This document shows, in pieces, positions 14,919-24,296 of a stretch of DNA of 56,289 bases. Within the stretch, counting starts at the first letter, position 1; each line of letters opens with the position of its first letter. The stretch covers positions 1-56,289 of the forward strand of contig JBBQSD010000026.1 in assembly GCA_038214135.1 (NCBI GenBank), read 5' to 3'. Origin of the DNA: JANLSE01 sp038214135 (GTDB taxonomy: Bacteria; Chloroflexota; Chloroflexia; Chloroflexales; Roseiflexaceae). Both the position numbers and the translations under genes were made by a program. The notes below the pieces were generated by a model. The model was not told the DNA's origin and searched no databases. It saw only the letters and a program-made list of their open reading frames with translations.

Positions 14919-17900
14919 TTACCTCACCAACACCGGTAAACCCAGCCGCCTGACCTGGTACAGCAACTCGTTCGAGGTGCCGCCGCCTGGCGCAGGGTTG
15001 GTTGCGATCAGTACCGCGCTGCCAGCCGCATAATCGGCGGCTGGAACCGTGACCAACAGTTGTGTTGGGCTTGCAACGGTTGTCGCCCGATCACTGCCAT
15101 TCCAGCGCACCTGTGTGCCACTTATGAACCCGAAGCCAGTGATTGCCAGCACGATGGTTCCATCTGGATTGAAGCCCGAAACGGACGCACTGCCAAGCGA
15201 TGGTAATGGGTTCTCGCCGACTGCCACAACCGTGAATCCAACTGAATTTGATTTGCCACCACCAGGCACAGGGTTCGTTACGGTCACACTGCTTTGCCCT
15301 GCCGTTGCAACATCGGCTGCATTGATATCAACCCGTAGCTCGCCACTGTTGACCAGGATCGTTGGCCGATTGACCCCATTCCACTGCGCCTTCACGCCTG
15401 CCACAAATCCCGAGCCATATAGCGATAGCGTGAGCTGGCCTGTCGTCTGCCCTGCAACCGTCGAATTGGGGCTGACGAGATTAAGCGATGGTGGCGGGTT
15501 CTGGCCTGGGGTTGCAACGGTGAATGCAACAGCATTTGATGAACCACCGCCAGGAGCTGGATTAACGACCGTTACTGCTGATGCGCCTGGTTGGGCAACA
15601 TCTGTACCAGGGATCTGGGCTTGCAACGTCGATCCACTGATATAGGTCGTTGGGCGAGCACTCCCATTCCAGACTACCTGTGAGGATGGCAGGAATCCGG
15701 CTCCGCTCACAGTCAAGCTGATTGCTGGGCCGCCAGCGGGCGCACCCTGCGGCGAGATCTGGTCGATCGATGGCACCGGGTTTTCGGCAGGGGCCGTGAT
15801 AGTAAAGCTTAGTGTGTTCGATGTACCACCACCTGGCGTCGGGCTAAACACCGTGACACTCGCGCTGCCTGCTGTCGTTAATAATCCGGCTGCAACGGTG
15901 CCGCGAATTTCGCCTTCACCAACATAGGTGATATTGGTCAGATTTGCGCCATTCCATTTGATTATAGAGCTTGGCACAAACCCTGTTCCATTCACAGTCA
16001 GGATAATCGCGCCAGATCCAGCGGTTGCCGAGGCCGGGCTGAGGCTCTGTATACTCGGCTTCGGGTTAGCAAGTGGCAGATGCACAACCTTGTTATCGGT
16101 AAAGGCGGTGGCATAGACATGCCGCCCATCGGCGCTGATCACCAAATCACGGGCACCAGCCAATGGCGGTAGGCCAGTATTTGTATCACGCTTGACCAAA
16201 CTCTGGGCTAGGTAATCCAGCTTGCCAGTGGCTGGGTCGCGTTCGAACACTGCAACAGCATTATCGCTATAGCCAGTCGTATAGACATACCGTCCATCAG
16301 GGCTCACCTTAGCCGATGAGGATGAGTTTAGCCCATCAATCTGCTCGCCATCGCTCTGGATCTGTCCATCGGTATAGGTCTCGATAAACGTGAGTACGCC
16401 GGTGGCTGCATTGCGCTGAAACAGGTTTAGCTTGTCACTATCATAGCTTGAGGCATACAGGTGGTTGCCATCAGGGCTAAAGGCCAGTCGAAAGACTCCT
16501 GAAAGGCCAGGAACAGTCGTCTGATCAATTGTTGTGCCTGGCGTGGTTAATACGCCAGTATTGGCATTGCGTTTGAACATGGTGATCGAGCGGGTTGGGC
16601 CACCATAGTTAGCGGCATACAGATGCGCACCATCAGGGCTGAGTGCCAGATCATAGGTGCCCTTCAGATTGGCATCTACTGCCATTGATTGGACTAATGC
16701 CACATTCGAACTATTACGCAAGCCACCATCACTATCGAGTGCAAACACAATAATCGATGTATTACTATTTGCATCGGAAGTGCCACTGACATATAAGAAG
16801 CGGCTATCCGCACTGATTGCCATACCATAGGCACCACTCAGCCCGCTGATCGATCCAACGAAGGTTGGATCATTTTCGGTGGCACTATCACGCAGCGAGA
16901 GGATTCCACTGCTGGTATTACGGGCATAGGATAGTACCCGGTTGGCAGATGCGGCAGTGACATACACACTGGCACCATCAGGGCTAACCAGTACGCGAAT
17001 GGCACCATTCAGCAAGCCACCTGCCTCAACAAATTCCTGCACGAAGTTGAGTGCACCACTCGTCGTACTGCGGCTAAAAACAGTCATGACTCCATTCGTA
17101 CTGGCGACATATAGGTTGCGGCCATCGGGGCTGAGCGCCACGCCATACGGGCCAGTCATACCAAGGATGCCGCCGCCACTATATGGCGCACCAATCCCAA
17201 GCACCGGGCTTGCCACCGGCTTGCCAACACAGCTGAGATTGAATGTCACCACTGGTTGAACTGGATCGTTGGTGGCCATACTCAGCGTTGCACTACGAAT
17301 ACCAGCAGCACCAGGCGTACATGTGATTGCCCGAACAACCGGCGCGGCACCATCAGCAATCGATATATCGGTCGTCGATAGGGCGAAATCGCCAGGATTC
17401 GGCCCGCCAAGCTGCATGCCTGTCACGCTCAGCGTCGCGTTGCCCGTCTCCAGAACGGTCAGGTTGATACTCTTGTTCAGGCCGAGGGTGATGGCACCGA
17501 AATCGATTGGGCCAGGGGCTGCTGGAACTGATCCAAAGCCAGCTACAGGTTGGGGCGTGCCGTTACATAGCAGATCATAGACAACAGTTGGTTGAACTGG
17601 ATCGTTGGTTGTGACAACCAACGCGGCGGCTCGCTGCCCTGCAACACCTGGCGTACAACTTACCGTTGCCGTTGCGCTACTACTCACCGTTGCCGGGAAG
17701 GCAACAATCGCAAACTCGCTTGCATTGGCACCCTGGATCGTTGCGCCAAGCTGAAGATCTTTATTGCCAGTACTGAAGATTGTAAAGCTCTTCTGGCCAG
17801 TTGTGCCAAGCTGAACATTGCCAATATCAATAGGGCCAGGCTGAACGGGTGCCGAGCCGTAGCCAGCCTTGAATGCCTCGGCTTCATAGGCCCCAATATC

Positions 17901-19529
17901 GCAGACCAGGCCGATTGGGCGGGCAGTGCTGCGCTGATCGAGATTATCGACCGGGCTGGCAGCACAGATTGCTGGATCGCCAGCATCGGCTGCAGCGCTT
18001 ACAGGCCCCAGTTTCTGGGAAAGTAACTCGGCCAGTGGGCCGCCATTAAATGCTGGCCCTTGCAGATCGGCATTTGCATTTTGCAGATCGCCAGTACCTG
18101 TCAATGCACAACTGGTTGCGCTATCTAGGTTATGGCCTAAACTGGTGAATGGCCCGATTGCACAGTTATCCGGCAGGTTTCCCGAAAGCAGCGTATTGGC
18201 CAGTTTATGTGGTTCCGGGTAGGAACTGGTTGGTGCCTGGCCATAGATTCCACCACCACTCGTGGCAACATTCAGCGAGATCGTCAGGTTTCGCAGTGTC
18301 GATTCGGCGCGGATATTGGATGAGCCATTCTGCTGGGTATTGAAGGCATAGATGCCGCCGCCCTTACCACTGGCCGCATTAGCCACAATCGTCATGTTCG
18401 TCAGATCAACGATATTGCCACGGTCGATGGCAATTCCACCGCCATCGCCGGTTACGCCATTGTTGAGCAGAGTCACCCGGTTGATCGAAAGCCGCGCACC
18501 AGCATTCAGGATCGCGCCGCCAAGCCGATCCAGGCCTGTTGAGCCAGCAAGATTGCCATTGAACGAACTATCGCGGATCTCGACGGTTGCGCCGCTATGG
18601 TTATAGAGTGCGCCAGCATTGGCTTTTGGTGCGGCCAGATTGCCATTGAAGACCGAGCGGATGATCACCATCTTGCGCCCGTTGCCGCTATCATTACGGT
18701 TGACAAGCGCTCCGCCACCCATCGGAAAATAATCGTCGGCGGGATCGCCCTCGGTGCCATTATTGTTTGGATCGAGTCCCTCGGCAATATTGCCATTGAA
18801 GATCGTATCGACAATCGTGCCAGGTGCAAGGGCATAGATGGCACCACCGCTGCGCTTGGCGGTATTGCCATTGAACACACTACCAGCAATATTCAGTTGA
18901 TCGGTACCAGAAGCCCAGATCGCGCCGCCGCCATCGGTGCCATTCGCACGATTGCCGGTAAAGTTCGTTCCAGCAATATTGAGCGCGCCATCACTACTAA
19001 TTGCGCCACCATTACCACTGTTGACATTGCCAACAAATGAACTGCCAGCGATGTTCATGATCGAACCGGAGGTGGTGCCAAGAATAGCTGGCTCGCCCTT
19101 CGTCAGCGTCACACCAGCCAGATTGAAGATCGCGTCGGATGTCGAAACACGGAAGATCGGCGTATCGGCAGATCCCGAGCCATTGATGATGATTGGCCCA
19201 GTGATACTGATATTGCTACTGATATCTGGCAGCGAGCTTGCCACCGTAATTGTGCCATTGATGCTGAATGTGATTGTGTTGATGCCTTGTTGGATGCCAG
19301 CACAACCGCGATTGGGTGGGTTTGCAACCGTCTTTGCTTCAGAAATAACCTGGAGGGCTTCACGGAGCGTGCAGGTGCTCGCATTGTTATCGTTTGCAGA
19401 ATCACCAAGATTATTGACGACAGCCGCACCGCCAATTGCCAGGGCTGGTGGTGCCGCAACACCCCATACCGATCCGATGATCAGGGCTAATACCAGCGTT
19501 AGGAGCCGAAAGCGTTGGAGTGTCTGCAT
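14919..19529 (-). CDS. Giant secreted protein: beta-helix, choice-of-anchor, beta-propeller and IPT-like repeats
   Basis: 1536 residues. A signal peptide (LLTLVLALIIGSVWGVAA...ALA) is followed by a VNNLGDSANDNN...CTLREAL motif that starts right-handed beta-helix proteins. Repeated short SVFNGN and GGAIYA blocks run to about residue 520. Two choice-of-anchor-D-like Ig domains (PGPIDIGNV, PGPIDFGAI) span about 550-770. A lactonase-like propeller with repeated ALSPDGRNLYVAS blades runs from about 785 to 1165. Four IPT/TIG-like repeats follow, each with a GSGF...WNG...VTV.NPAPGGG.SN pattern. It is likely an exported surface or matrix protein for adhesion or carbohydrate contact. GGGGGAAC lies before the ATG. 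No sortase or clear membrane anchor is visible at the C-terminus. Confidence 0.85.
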   Translation of the reverse strand: MQTLQRFRLLTLVLALIIGSVWGVAAPPALAIGGAAVVNNLGDSANDNNASTCTLREALQVISEAKTVANPPNRGCAGIQQGINTITFSINGTITVASSLPDISSNISITGPIIINGSGSADTPIFRVSTSDAIFNLAGVTLTKGEPAILGTTSGSIMNIAGSSFVGNVNSGNGGAISSDGALNIAGTNFTGNRANGTDGGGAIWASGTDQLNIAGSVFNGNTAKRSGGAIYALAPGTIVDTIFNGNIAEGLDPNNNGTEGDPADDYFPMGGGALVNRNDSGNGRKMVIIRSVFNGNLAAPKANAGALYNHSGATVEIRDSSFNGNLAGSTGLDRLGGAILNAGARLSINRVTLLNNGVTGDGGGIAIDRGNIVDLTNMTIVANAASGKGGGIYAFNTQQNGSSNIRAESTLRNLTISLNVATSGGGIYGQAPTSSYPEPHKLANTLLSGNLPDNCAIGPFTSLGHNLDSATSCALTGTGDLQNANADLQGPAFNGGPLAELLSQKLGPVSAAADAGDPAICAASPVDNLDQRSTARPIGLVCDIGAYEAEAFKAGYGSAPVQPGPIDIGNVQLGTTGQKSFTIFSTGNKDLQLGATIQGANASEFAIVAFPATVSSSATATVSCTPGVAGQRAAALVVTTNDPVQPTVVYDLLCNGTPQPVAGFGSVPAAPGPIDFGAITLGLNKSINLTVLETGNATLSVTGMQLGGPNPGDFALSTTDISIADGAAPVVRAITCTPGAAGIRSATLSMATNDPVQPVVTFNLSCVGKPVASPVLGIGAPYSGGGILGMTGPYGVALSPDGRNLYVASTNGVMTVFSRSTTSGALNFVQEFVEAGGLLNGAIRVLVSPDGASVYVTAASANRVLSYARNTSSGILSLRDSATENDPTFVGSISGLSGAYGMAISADSRFLYVSGTSDANSNTSIIVFALDSDGGLRNSSNVALVQSMAVDANLKGTYDLALSPDGAHLYAANYGGPTRSITMFKRNANTGVLTTPGTTIDQTTVPGLSGVFRLAFSPDGNHLYASSYDSDKLNLFQRNAATGVLTFIETYTDGQIQSDGEQIDGLNSSSSAKVSPDGRYVYTTGYSDNAVAVFERDPATGKLDYLAQSLVKRDTNTGLPPLAGARDLVISADGRHVYATAFTDNKVVHLPLANPKPSIQSLSPASATAGSGAIILTVNGTGFVPSSIIKWNGANLTNITYVGEGEIRGTVAAGLLTTAGSASVTVFSPTPGGGTSNTLSFTITAPAENPVPSIDQISPQGAPAGGPAISLTVSGAGFLPSSQVVWNGSARPTTYISGSTLQAQIPGTDVAQPGASAVTVVNPAPGGGSSNAVAFTVATPGQNPPPSLNLVSPNSTVAGQTTGQLTLSLYGSGFVAGVKAQWNGVNRPTILVNSGELRVDINAADVATAGQSSVTVTNPVPGGGKSNSVGFTVVAVGENPLPSLGSASVSGFNPDGTIVLAITGFGFISGTQVRWNGSDRATTVASPTQLLVTVPAADYAAGSAVLIATNPAPGGGTSNELLYQVRRLGLPVLVR

Positions 19530-19561
19530 TGATGTTCCCCCTAATGGTATTGTATGCGTCT

Positions 19562-21166
19562 CTACGTAGGCCGCCGGATTCGATCAATAAAGCCACGCAA
19601 TTCTGGAACGCGAAAGATGACCGTCAGGCCAGCATAGATCGCTGCACCAAACCCGCCAACGGATACTGTCCACAGCGCCAATGCTGGGAAATCCTGTGGC
19701 CAGTGGTAGATTGCATTCGGGCTGATGAATGGTATCCGCGCCCCCGACCATGTTCGTACAATGAACAAACTGCTTAAACAACAGACACCGGATATCAGCA
19801 TGAACGCAAGTGCCCGCCAAAAGTTTCGCCCAAACCCGCCAATCCTATTCCTAAGCATGATCGTTAACAGCATGGCTTCAATGGTATTGGCGATACTAAA
19901 GGCAAATGCTAGCCCGCCTAAACCTGCGCCATTGTGTAGGAATGTGTAGCCAAGGCCAATATTCACCAGCACGGCAACACATCCAATAATCACGGGCGTA
20001 CGGGTATCCTGCATGGCATAGAAGGTGCGCACCAGAATTTCGGAAGCGGTGAAGGCAACCAGCCCAAATAAATAGAAATCGAGCACCTGGGTCGTTAACG
20101 CAGTCGATTCGGCAGTGAACGCTCCTCGCTCAAACAGGAGACGCACCACAGGGGTTGCCAGTACGCCCAGAATAGCCGATGCGGGAATCGCAACAAATAG
20201 CACTGCGCGTAACGCACGCATGGCCTGCTCACGAAAGCCCGCATGATCGCCATCGGCGTTGAGCCGTGCAAGCTGTGGGAAGATCACCGTGCCAACACTG
20301 AGCGCCAGTAGCCCATGGGGTAGCAGCATGAGTTGCAGTGCATAGCCATTGGCTGCCACGGCACCAGGGCCAGCCAGTGATGCGAAACTCGCCACGGCAA
20401 TCAAATTGATCTGCCAAACCGCCTGCCCAAACAGGCGTGGCCCGATCAAGCGGCCAATCTGCCGCACACCCGCTGTGTCGATCCAGGCGCGGCGTGTATA
20501 GCGAGCGCCGATCCGCACAAGGCTGGGGATCTGAATAGCCAGAAACAACACAGCACCGAACGCAACTCCAAGCACCAATCCATACACGCCAAGCCAGGGG
20601 GCCAGTAGCGCACCGCCAATAATGCCAAGGTTATAGAGGTTCGCACCAAGGGCCGGGATGCCAAAGCGATCAAATGATTCGAGTGTGGCCTTGGCTAGCC
20701 CACCGATGCCAAGCAGCAGCGGCTGGATCAGCGTTAAGCGCAGGAGATCAACGGTGAGCGCACGGGTTTCTGCGCTGAAGCCACGGCCAACGGTGGAGGC
20801 AACAATTGGCTCGGCGAAGATTCCAACAAGCACACTGGCGCTGATCAGGCCGATCAATGCTAGGTTCAGAATGGCGCTGGCCAGCCGCCATGCGTCATCG
20901 CGCCGATCCGCCAGCATTCCTGCAAAAACGGGAATAAACGCGCTGCCGAGTGCACCCCCAGCAATCACGATATAGATCATGTCGATCACGCCAAAGGTTG
21001 CACGGAAGGCATCAAGCTGCGCTGATGTCCCGAACTGGTTCGAGATGATCACATCGCGGGCCAGGCCAAGAACGCGGCTTAATAGATAGCCGCCAGCCAC
21101 CATCAGCGTATTGGTCAGGGTGCCGATCCGCAGACGTGCGGTGGCAACGGGCGAGGGGGGTGTCAT
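19562..21166 (-). CDS. murJ: Lipid II flippase MurJ (MviN)
   Basis: A membrane protein of about 534 residues with roughly 14 hydrophobic segments. The N-terminal GGYLLSRVLGLARDVIISNQFG and ALGSAFIPVFAG are typical of MurJ, as are the GNLYNLGIIGGAL-like and VLVRTFYAMQDTRTPVIIG blocks. It flips the peptidoglycan precursor lipid II to the outer face. The frame is open to 21217. The ATG at 21164-21166 (MTPPSPVATARLR) is chosen because the longer form would overlap the promoter of rpsT; the start remains uncertain because neither has a strong ribosome-binding site. It is divergent from rpsT. Confidence 0.92.
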   Translation of the reverse strand: MTPPSPVATARLRIGTLTNTLMVAGGYLLSRVLGLARDVIISNQFGTSAQLDAFRATFGVIDMIYIVIAGGALGSAFIPVFAGMLADRRDDAWRLASAILNLALIGLISASVLVGIFAEPIVASTVGRGFSAETRALTVDLLRLTLIQPLLLGIGGLAKATLESFDRFGIPALGANLYNLGIIGGALLAPWLGVYGLVLGVAFGAVLFLAIQIPSLVRIGARYTRRAWIDTAGVRQIGRLIGPRLFGQAVWQINLIAVASFASLAGPGAVAANGYALQLMLLPHGLLALSVGTVIFPQLARLNADGDHAGFREQAMRALRAVLFVAIPASAILGVLATPVVRLLFERGAFTAESTALTTQVLDFYLFGLVAFTASEILVRTFYAMQDTRTPVIIGCVAVLVNIGLGYTFLHNGAGLGGLAFAFSIANTIEAMLLTIMLRNRIGGFGRNFWRALAFMLISGVCCLSSLFIVRTWSGARIPFISPNAIYHWPQDFPALALWTVSVGGFGAAIYAGLTVIFRVPELRGFIDRIRRPT

Positions 21167-21195
21167 TTGCGTTGTAAAACGGTTTCTGCTATAAT
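21167..21195 (+). promoter_or_regulatory. Promoter of rpsT
   Basis: TTGCGT at 21167-21172, a 17-base spacer and TATAAT at 21190-21195. The predicted start near 21202 leaves a leader of almost 100 bases before the TTG start codon. Confidence 0.6.
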
Positions 21196-21298
21196 TCTCA
21201 TTCAGTGTGCGATGCACATACGTATCGCTAGGCGCCGTCAGGCAGAAGCAAGCCCGCCGCGCCGTATCGTTGAGCCATTATAGGGGAGAAGCACTGCT

Positions 21299-21586
21299 TT
21301 GGCGAACACCAAGTCTGCCCAGAAGCGCATTCGCGCCAATGCGAAGCGGCACGGCCGCAACACCATGTACCGTTCACGTGTCAAGACGCTCATTCGCAAA
21401 GCCGAGCAACTGATTGTCAACGGCAAGGCCACGAGCGAAACACGGGTCGAAGCCGTTCGAACTGCTTGCAGCACGCTCGACAAGGCCGCTGTGAAGGGAA
21501 TTATTCATAAGAATAACGCCGCACGCCGCAAGTCGCGCCTGGTGCAGAAGCTCAATAAGATTGCAGGCGCAAGCAAGAGCGCCTGA
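21299..21586 (+). CDS. rpsT: 30S ribosomal protein S20
   Basis: 95 residues, very basic, with the S20 N-terminus MANTKSAQKRIRANAKRHGRN and the conserved core KGIIHKNNAARRKSRLVQKL. It binds 16S rRNA early in 30S assembly. The start codon is TTG at 21299, preceded by AGGGGAGAA. A non-ATG start is also known for rpsT of Escherichia coli, where it takes part in autoregulation, and the long leader here would allow the same. A strong hairpin at 21605-21634 ends the transcript. Confidence 0.97.
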   Translation: MANTKSAQKRIRANAKRHGRNTMYRSRVKTLIRKAEQLIVNGKATSETRVEAVRTACSTLDKAAVKGIIHKNNAARRKSRLVQKLNKIAGASKSA

Positions 21587-21604
21587 TCGATTGTATGGAT
21601 CACG

Positions 21605-21640
21605 AAGGATGAAAGAGTACGCTCTTTCGTCCTTTGTTGT
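21605..21640. terminator. Terminator after rpsT
   Basis: AAGGATGAAAGAG, loop TACG, CTCTTTCGTCCTT, then TGTTGTG: a 13-bp stem with one G-U pair. The outer GATCAC/GTGATC extends it. It lies between convergent genes and may serve both. Confidence 0.75.
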
Positions 21641-21654
21641 GATCAGTATTTGGT

Positions 21655-22149
21655 TCATTCCCATAATGGTTTTTTCACGCCAATCGAAAACGCTTTGCGA
21701 GCGCCAAGCAGCGCCAGAATTGTCGCCCCTTCAATCACCGCCAGTATGATCGCCCCAAAACGAATTACAAGTTCGGCCTGGGCGATCTCGCTGCTGAGCA
21801 TATCGTGGGCAACGATCTTGGCTGCCTGTGGTGCAAACCCGATCAGCGCCAGCAGCCCAATGATCAGGATCGGCCCAAGGATCATGTGTGTCCACCAGGA
21901 TGATGGGAACAAATCCCAGGTTCCCCAGTAGACCCATACTAGCAGCAGTGCAACTGCCACGGCAACCCCGATATCTGCTGCCTGATCTGTCAACGATAAT
22001 CCCTGCGATGTACGGATATACAGAAGAGCGACTGCCAGACCAAAAAGGGTGAAACTGGACAATACCCCAGCAACCGATACAAGCCCGACAGCAGGTGGGC
22101 GATTGATCTGTTCTGGTTTTGCCGTTGTGCGATAGCCACGAAACCCCAT
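21655..22149 (-). CDS. Small membrane protein of unknown function
   Basis: A 164-residue protein with four hydrophobic segments (GLVSVAGVLSSFTLFGLAVALLY, IGVAVAVALLLVWVYWG, MILGPILIIGLLALIGF and an AIILAVIEGATILALLGA segment). I do not recognise the family. The frame is open to 22203, but the ATG at 22147-22149 (MGFRGYRTTAKPEQ) has GGAGGATTTT directly before it. It is convergent with rpsT. A TGACTCC repeat (22204-22230) and AACCAAGAACC words lie upstream. Confidence 0.7.
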   Translation of the reverse strand: MGFRGYRTTAKPEQINRPPAVGLVSVAGVLSSFTLFGLAVALLYIRTSQGLSLTDQAADIGVAVAVALLLVWVYWGTWDLFPSSWWTHMILGPILIIGLLALIGFAPQAAKIVAHDMLSSEIAQAELVIRFGAIILAVIEGATILALLGARKAFSIGVKKPLWE

Positions 22150-22203
22150 CAAAATCCTCCATATATGCGCACCAACCTGGGTGGTGAAACAACCAAGAAC
22201 CAA

Positions 22204-22266
22204 GTATTCAGGAGTCAGGAGTCAGAATACTGAGCGCGAAGCACAGAACCAAGAACCGAGAACCAG
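22204..22266. repeat. TGACTCC repeat followed by AACCAAGAACC words
   Basis: 22204-22230 is the exact inverted relative of the copy at 12455-12481. It is flanked on both sides by AACCAAGAACCAAG and GAACCAAGAACCGAGAACC words. Such words recur at 9003, 33727, 46800 and 52685. Confidence 0.75.
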
Positions 22267-22323
22267 GGGTGCGGGATGTTAATCACTTCAATACCTATTT
22301 TGGAATAGAATGCTTCCGGCGAT

Positions 22324-22344
22324 TATAGCATGATGGTATCATGC
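22324..22344 (+). promoter_or_regulatory. Palindromic operator next to a -10-like box before ggt
   Basis: TATAGC at 22324-22329 overlaps GCATGAT-GGT-ATCATGC (22328-22344), a perfect 7-bp inverted repeat. It lies 30-47 bases before the chosen ggt start and could bind a repressor. No regulator gene is adjacent. Confidence 0.45.
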
Positions 22345-22374
22345 ATGATAGAACAAGTGCGAAAGGATGTCATA

Positions 22375-24006
22375 ATGTCGTTTCCACAAACGCCGGTTGT
22401 TACTGGCGAACGCTATCCATCACGTCGATCGGTCGTCATGTCAACACGAGGTATCGTTGCCGCAAGCCAGCCCCTGGCTGCACAGGCAGGGCTGCGGATC
22501 TTGATGGCTGGTGGTAATGCTGCCGATGCGGCGATTGCGACGGCGGCTGTGCTGAATGTGGTTGAGCCAATGAGTACAGGGATCGGCGGCGATGCTTTTG
22601 CACTGATCTATGATGCGGCAACGGGCCGCGTACGGGCGCTGAATGGTAGCGGGGGTGCGCCAATGGCGCTTACGCCTGCAATCTTTGCGGAACGCGGATT
22701 AACGGCTGTGCCAAGCCTGGGCATGTTGCCCGTCACAGTTCCTGGCACAATCGATGCCTGGGCGACGCTATTGGCGCAGCATGGAACCATGACACTGGCG
22801 CAGGTGTTGGCTCCCGCAATTGAGTATGCCGAACGAGGGTTTCCTGTTAGTGAGATCATCGCCCGTGGCTGGGCTGCAAGCACCACAAAATTGCAGGGCC
22901 ATCCCGATGCAGCCCGCACCTATCTGATTGGCGGCCAGCGTGCGCCACGCGCCGGTGAAATCTTCAAAAGCCCTGGGCTGGCTGATTCATTGCGCCAGAT
23001 TGCGGAGGGTGGCAGGGATGCCTTCTATCGCGGGCCGATTGCGGAGGCGATTGTGGCAACATCTGAGCGCTATGGCGGCTTCCTCACCATGCAGGATCTG
23101 GCGGCGCATACCTCAACCTGGGAAGAACCAATTCATACAAACTATCGCAGCCATACGATCTACGAATGCCCACCGAATGGCCATGGTCTCACGGCACTAT
23201 TGGCACTGAATCTGTTAGAAGGGTTCGATCTGGCACATCTCACGCCTGGTTCGCCTGAAGCATTGCATCTCACAATCGAGGCCATGCGCCTGGCTTTTGC
23301 CGATGCTGTAACCTATATTGCTGATCCGCTGCATGCACAGGTTCCAACTGACTACTTGCTTTCGGAGGCCTATACGTCTGGCCGCCGCAGATTGCTTGAT
23401 CCGAACCGTGCCGCTGCGACGATTCCGGCTGGCGAGGTTCCGGGTGGCCACGATACGGTGTATCTGAGTGTTGTGGACGAGACTGGCAATGCGGTTTCAT
23501 TCATCAATAGTCTGTACATGGGCTTTGGTTCTGGTGTCGTTGCTGGCGATACTGGCATTGCGCTACAGAATCGGGGTGCCTGTTTCGTTCTTGATCCACA
23601 GCATCGCAACTGCTTGGCACCAGGCAAGCGGCCATATCACACCATTATTCCATGTATGGCATTGCGCGATGGCAAGCTGTGGGCCAGTTTTGGCGTGATG
23701 GGTGGCTTTATGCAACCACAGGGCCATGTTCAGATGCTGGTCAATATGCTAGATTTTGGGATGAACCCGCAGGAAGCGCTTGATGCACCGCGGTTTGAAC
23801 TGTTAGAACCATACCTCCACCAAGCAGATGTGGCTATCGAACACGGAGCGGATGTTGAAGCGGCGTTGGTGCGCTATGGGCACCTGGTTGTTCCCAAGCC
23901 ACGCAATGGCGGGTTTGGTGGCGGCCAGATCATTGTGGTGGATGCGCAGGGCGTTCGGCAGGCAGGCTCCGATCCACGCAAGGATGGCTGTGCAGTCGCG
24001 TATTGA
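22375..24006 (+). CDS. ggt: Gamma-glutamyltransferase family protein
   Basis: A 543-residue Ntn hydrolase precursor. The large-subunit motif GGNAADAAIATAAVLNVVEP (46-65), MSTGIGGDAF and RALNGSGGAP are clear. The catalytic Thr361 sits in GGHDTVYLSVVDETGNAVS, where self-cleavage makes the small subunit. The C-terminal GFGGGQII and SDPRKDGCA are typical. It hydrolyses or transfers gamma-glutamyl groups from glutathione-like peptides, or acts as a cephalosporin-acylase-like amidase. No signal peptide is visible, unlike the periplasmic enzymes. AAAGGA precedes the ATG at 22375. The frame is open from 22330. Confidence 0.92.
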   Translation: MSFPQTPVVTGERYPSRRSVVMSTRGIVAASQPLAAQAGLRILMAGGNAADAAIATAAVLNVVEPMSTGIGGDAFALIYDAATGRVRALNGSGGAPMALTPAIFAERGLTAVPSLGMLPVTVPGTIDAWATLLAQHGTMTLAQVLAPAIEYAERGFPVSEIIARGWAASTTKLQGHPDAARTYLIGGQRAPRAGEIFKSPGLADSLRQIAEGGRDAFYRGPIAEAIVATSERYGGFLTMQDLAAHTSTWEEPIHTNYRSHTIYECPPNGHGLTALLALNLLEGFDLAHLTPGSPEALHLTIEAMRLAFADAVTYIADPLHAQVPTDYLLSEAYTSGRRRLLDPNRAAATIPAGEVPGGHDTVYLSVVDETGNAVSFINSLYMGFGSGVVAGDTGIALQNRGACFVLDPQHRNCLAPGKRPYHTIIPCMALRDGKLWASFGVMGGFMQPQGHVQMLVNMLDFGMNPQEALDAPRFELLEPYLHQADVAIEHGADVEAALVRYGHLVVPKPRNGGFGGGQIIVVDAQGVRQAGSDPRKDGCAVAY

Positions 24007-24018
24007 TGCCCTGGTGGT

Positions 24019-24042
24019 GTAGAGACGCTCCGCTGGAGCGCC
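24019..24042. repeat. GTAGAGACGCTCC-type palindrome, partial copy
   Basis: GTAGAGACGCTCCGCTGGAGC followed by GCC. It abuts the broken 5' end of the STAS remnant, and may mark the breakpoint. Confidence 0.6.
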
Positions 24043-24055
24043 TAGAGCATCGACA

Positions 24056-24289
24056 ATGCGAGCGTATCTGGCATTGATCGACATTACTGGTGTACCAGTG
24101 CTCGACAGCATGGGTACGATCTCATTGGTACGAGCAACCGAAGCGGCGGGGCTGCTTGGGGCACGCTGTAGGCTTGTTGGCATTTGCCCGGAGATCGCCC
24201 AGGCACTTGTTGCACTCGGGGTTCCGCTTAGCAACCTGGCAACTGCGGCGAGCCTGCAACAGGGCCTTGCCAGCGTGCTGAGATCCTGA
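24056..24289 (+). pseudogene. STAS-domain (RsbR/RsbS-type) anti-anti-sigma factor, 5'-truncated
   Basis: 77 residues matching the C-terminal two thirds of a STAS domain: ALIDITGVPVLDS, LLGARCRLVGICPEIAQALVALGV, then a SLQQGLASVL end. Complete proteins of this type have the first STAS strands and usually a PAS or RsbR N-terminal domain ahead; here a GTAGAGACGCTCC-type repeat begins 37 bases upstream. The phosphorylatable Ser/Thr position reads as Ser in LDSMGT. It may still be translated from ATG 24056, but without the N-terminal strands it is probably not functional. It would have belonged to a partner-switching stress pathway. Confidence 0.7.
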
Positions 24290-24296
24290 TCGCTAG

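Noticed and set aside
23803..24296. C-terminal extension of the nucleotidyltransferase ORF
   Set aside because: It is antisense of the STAS remnant and the ggt 3' end; homology to nucleotidyltransferases stops near 24297.
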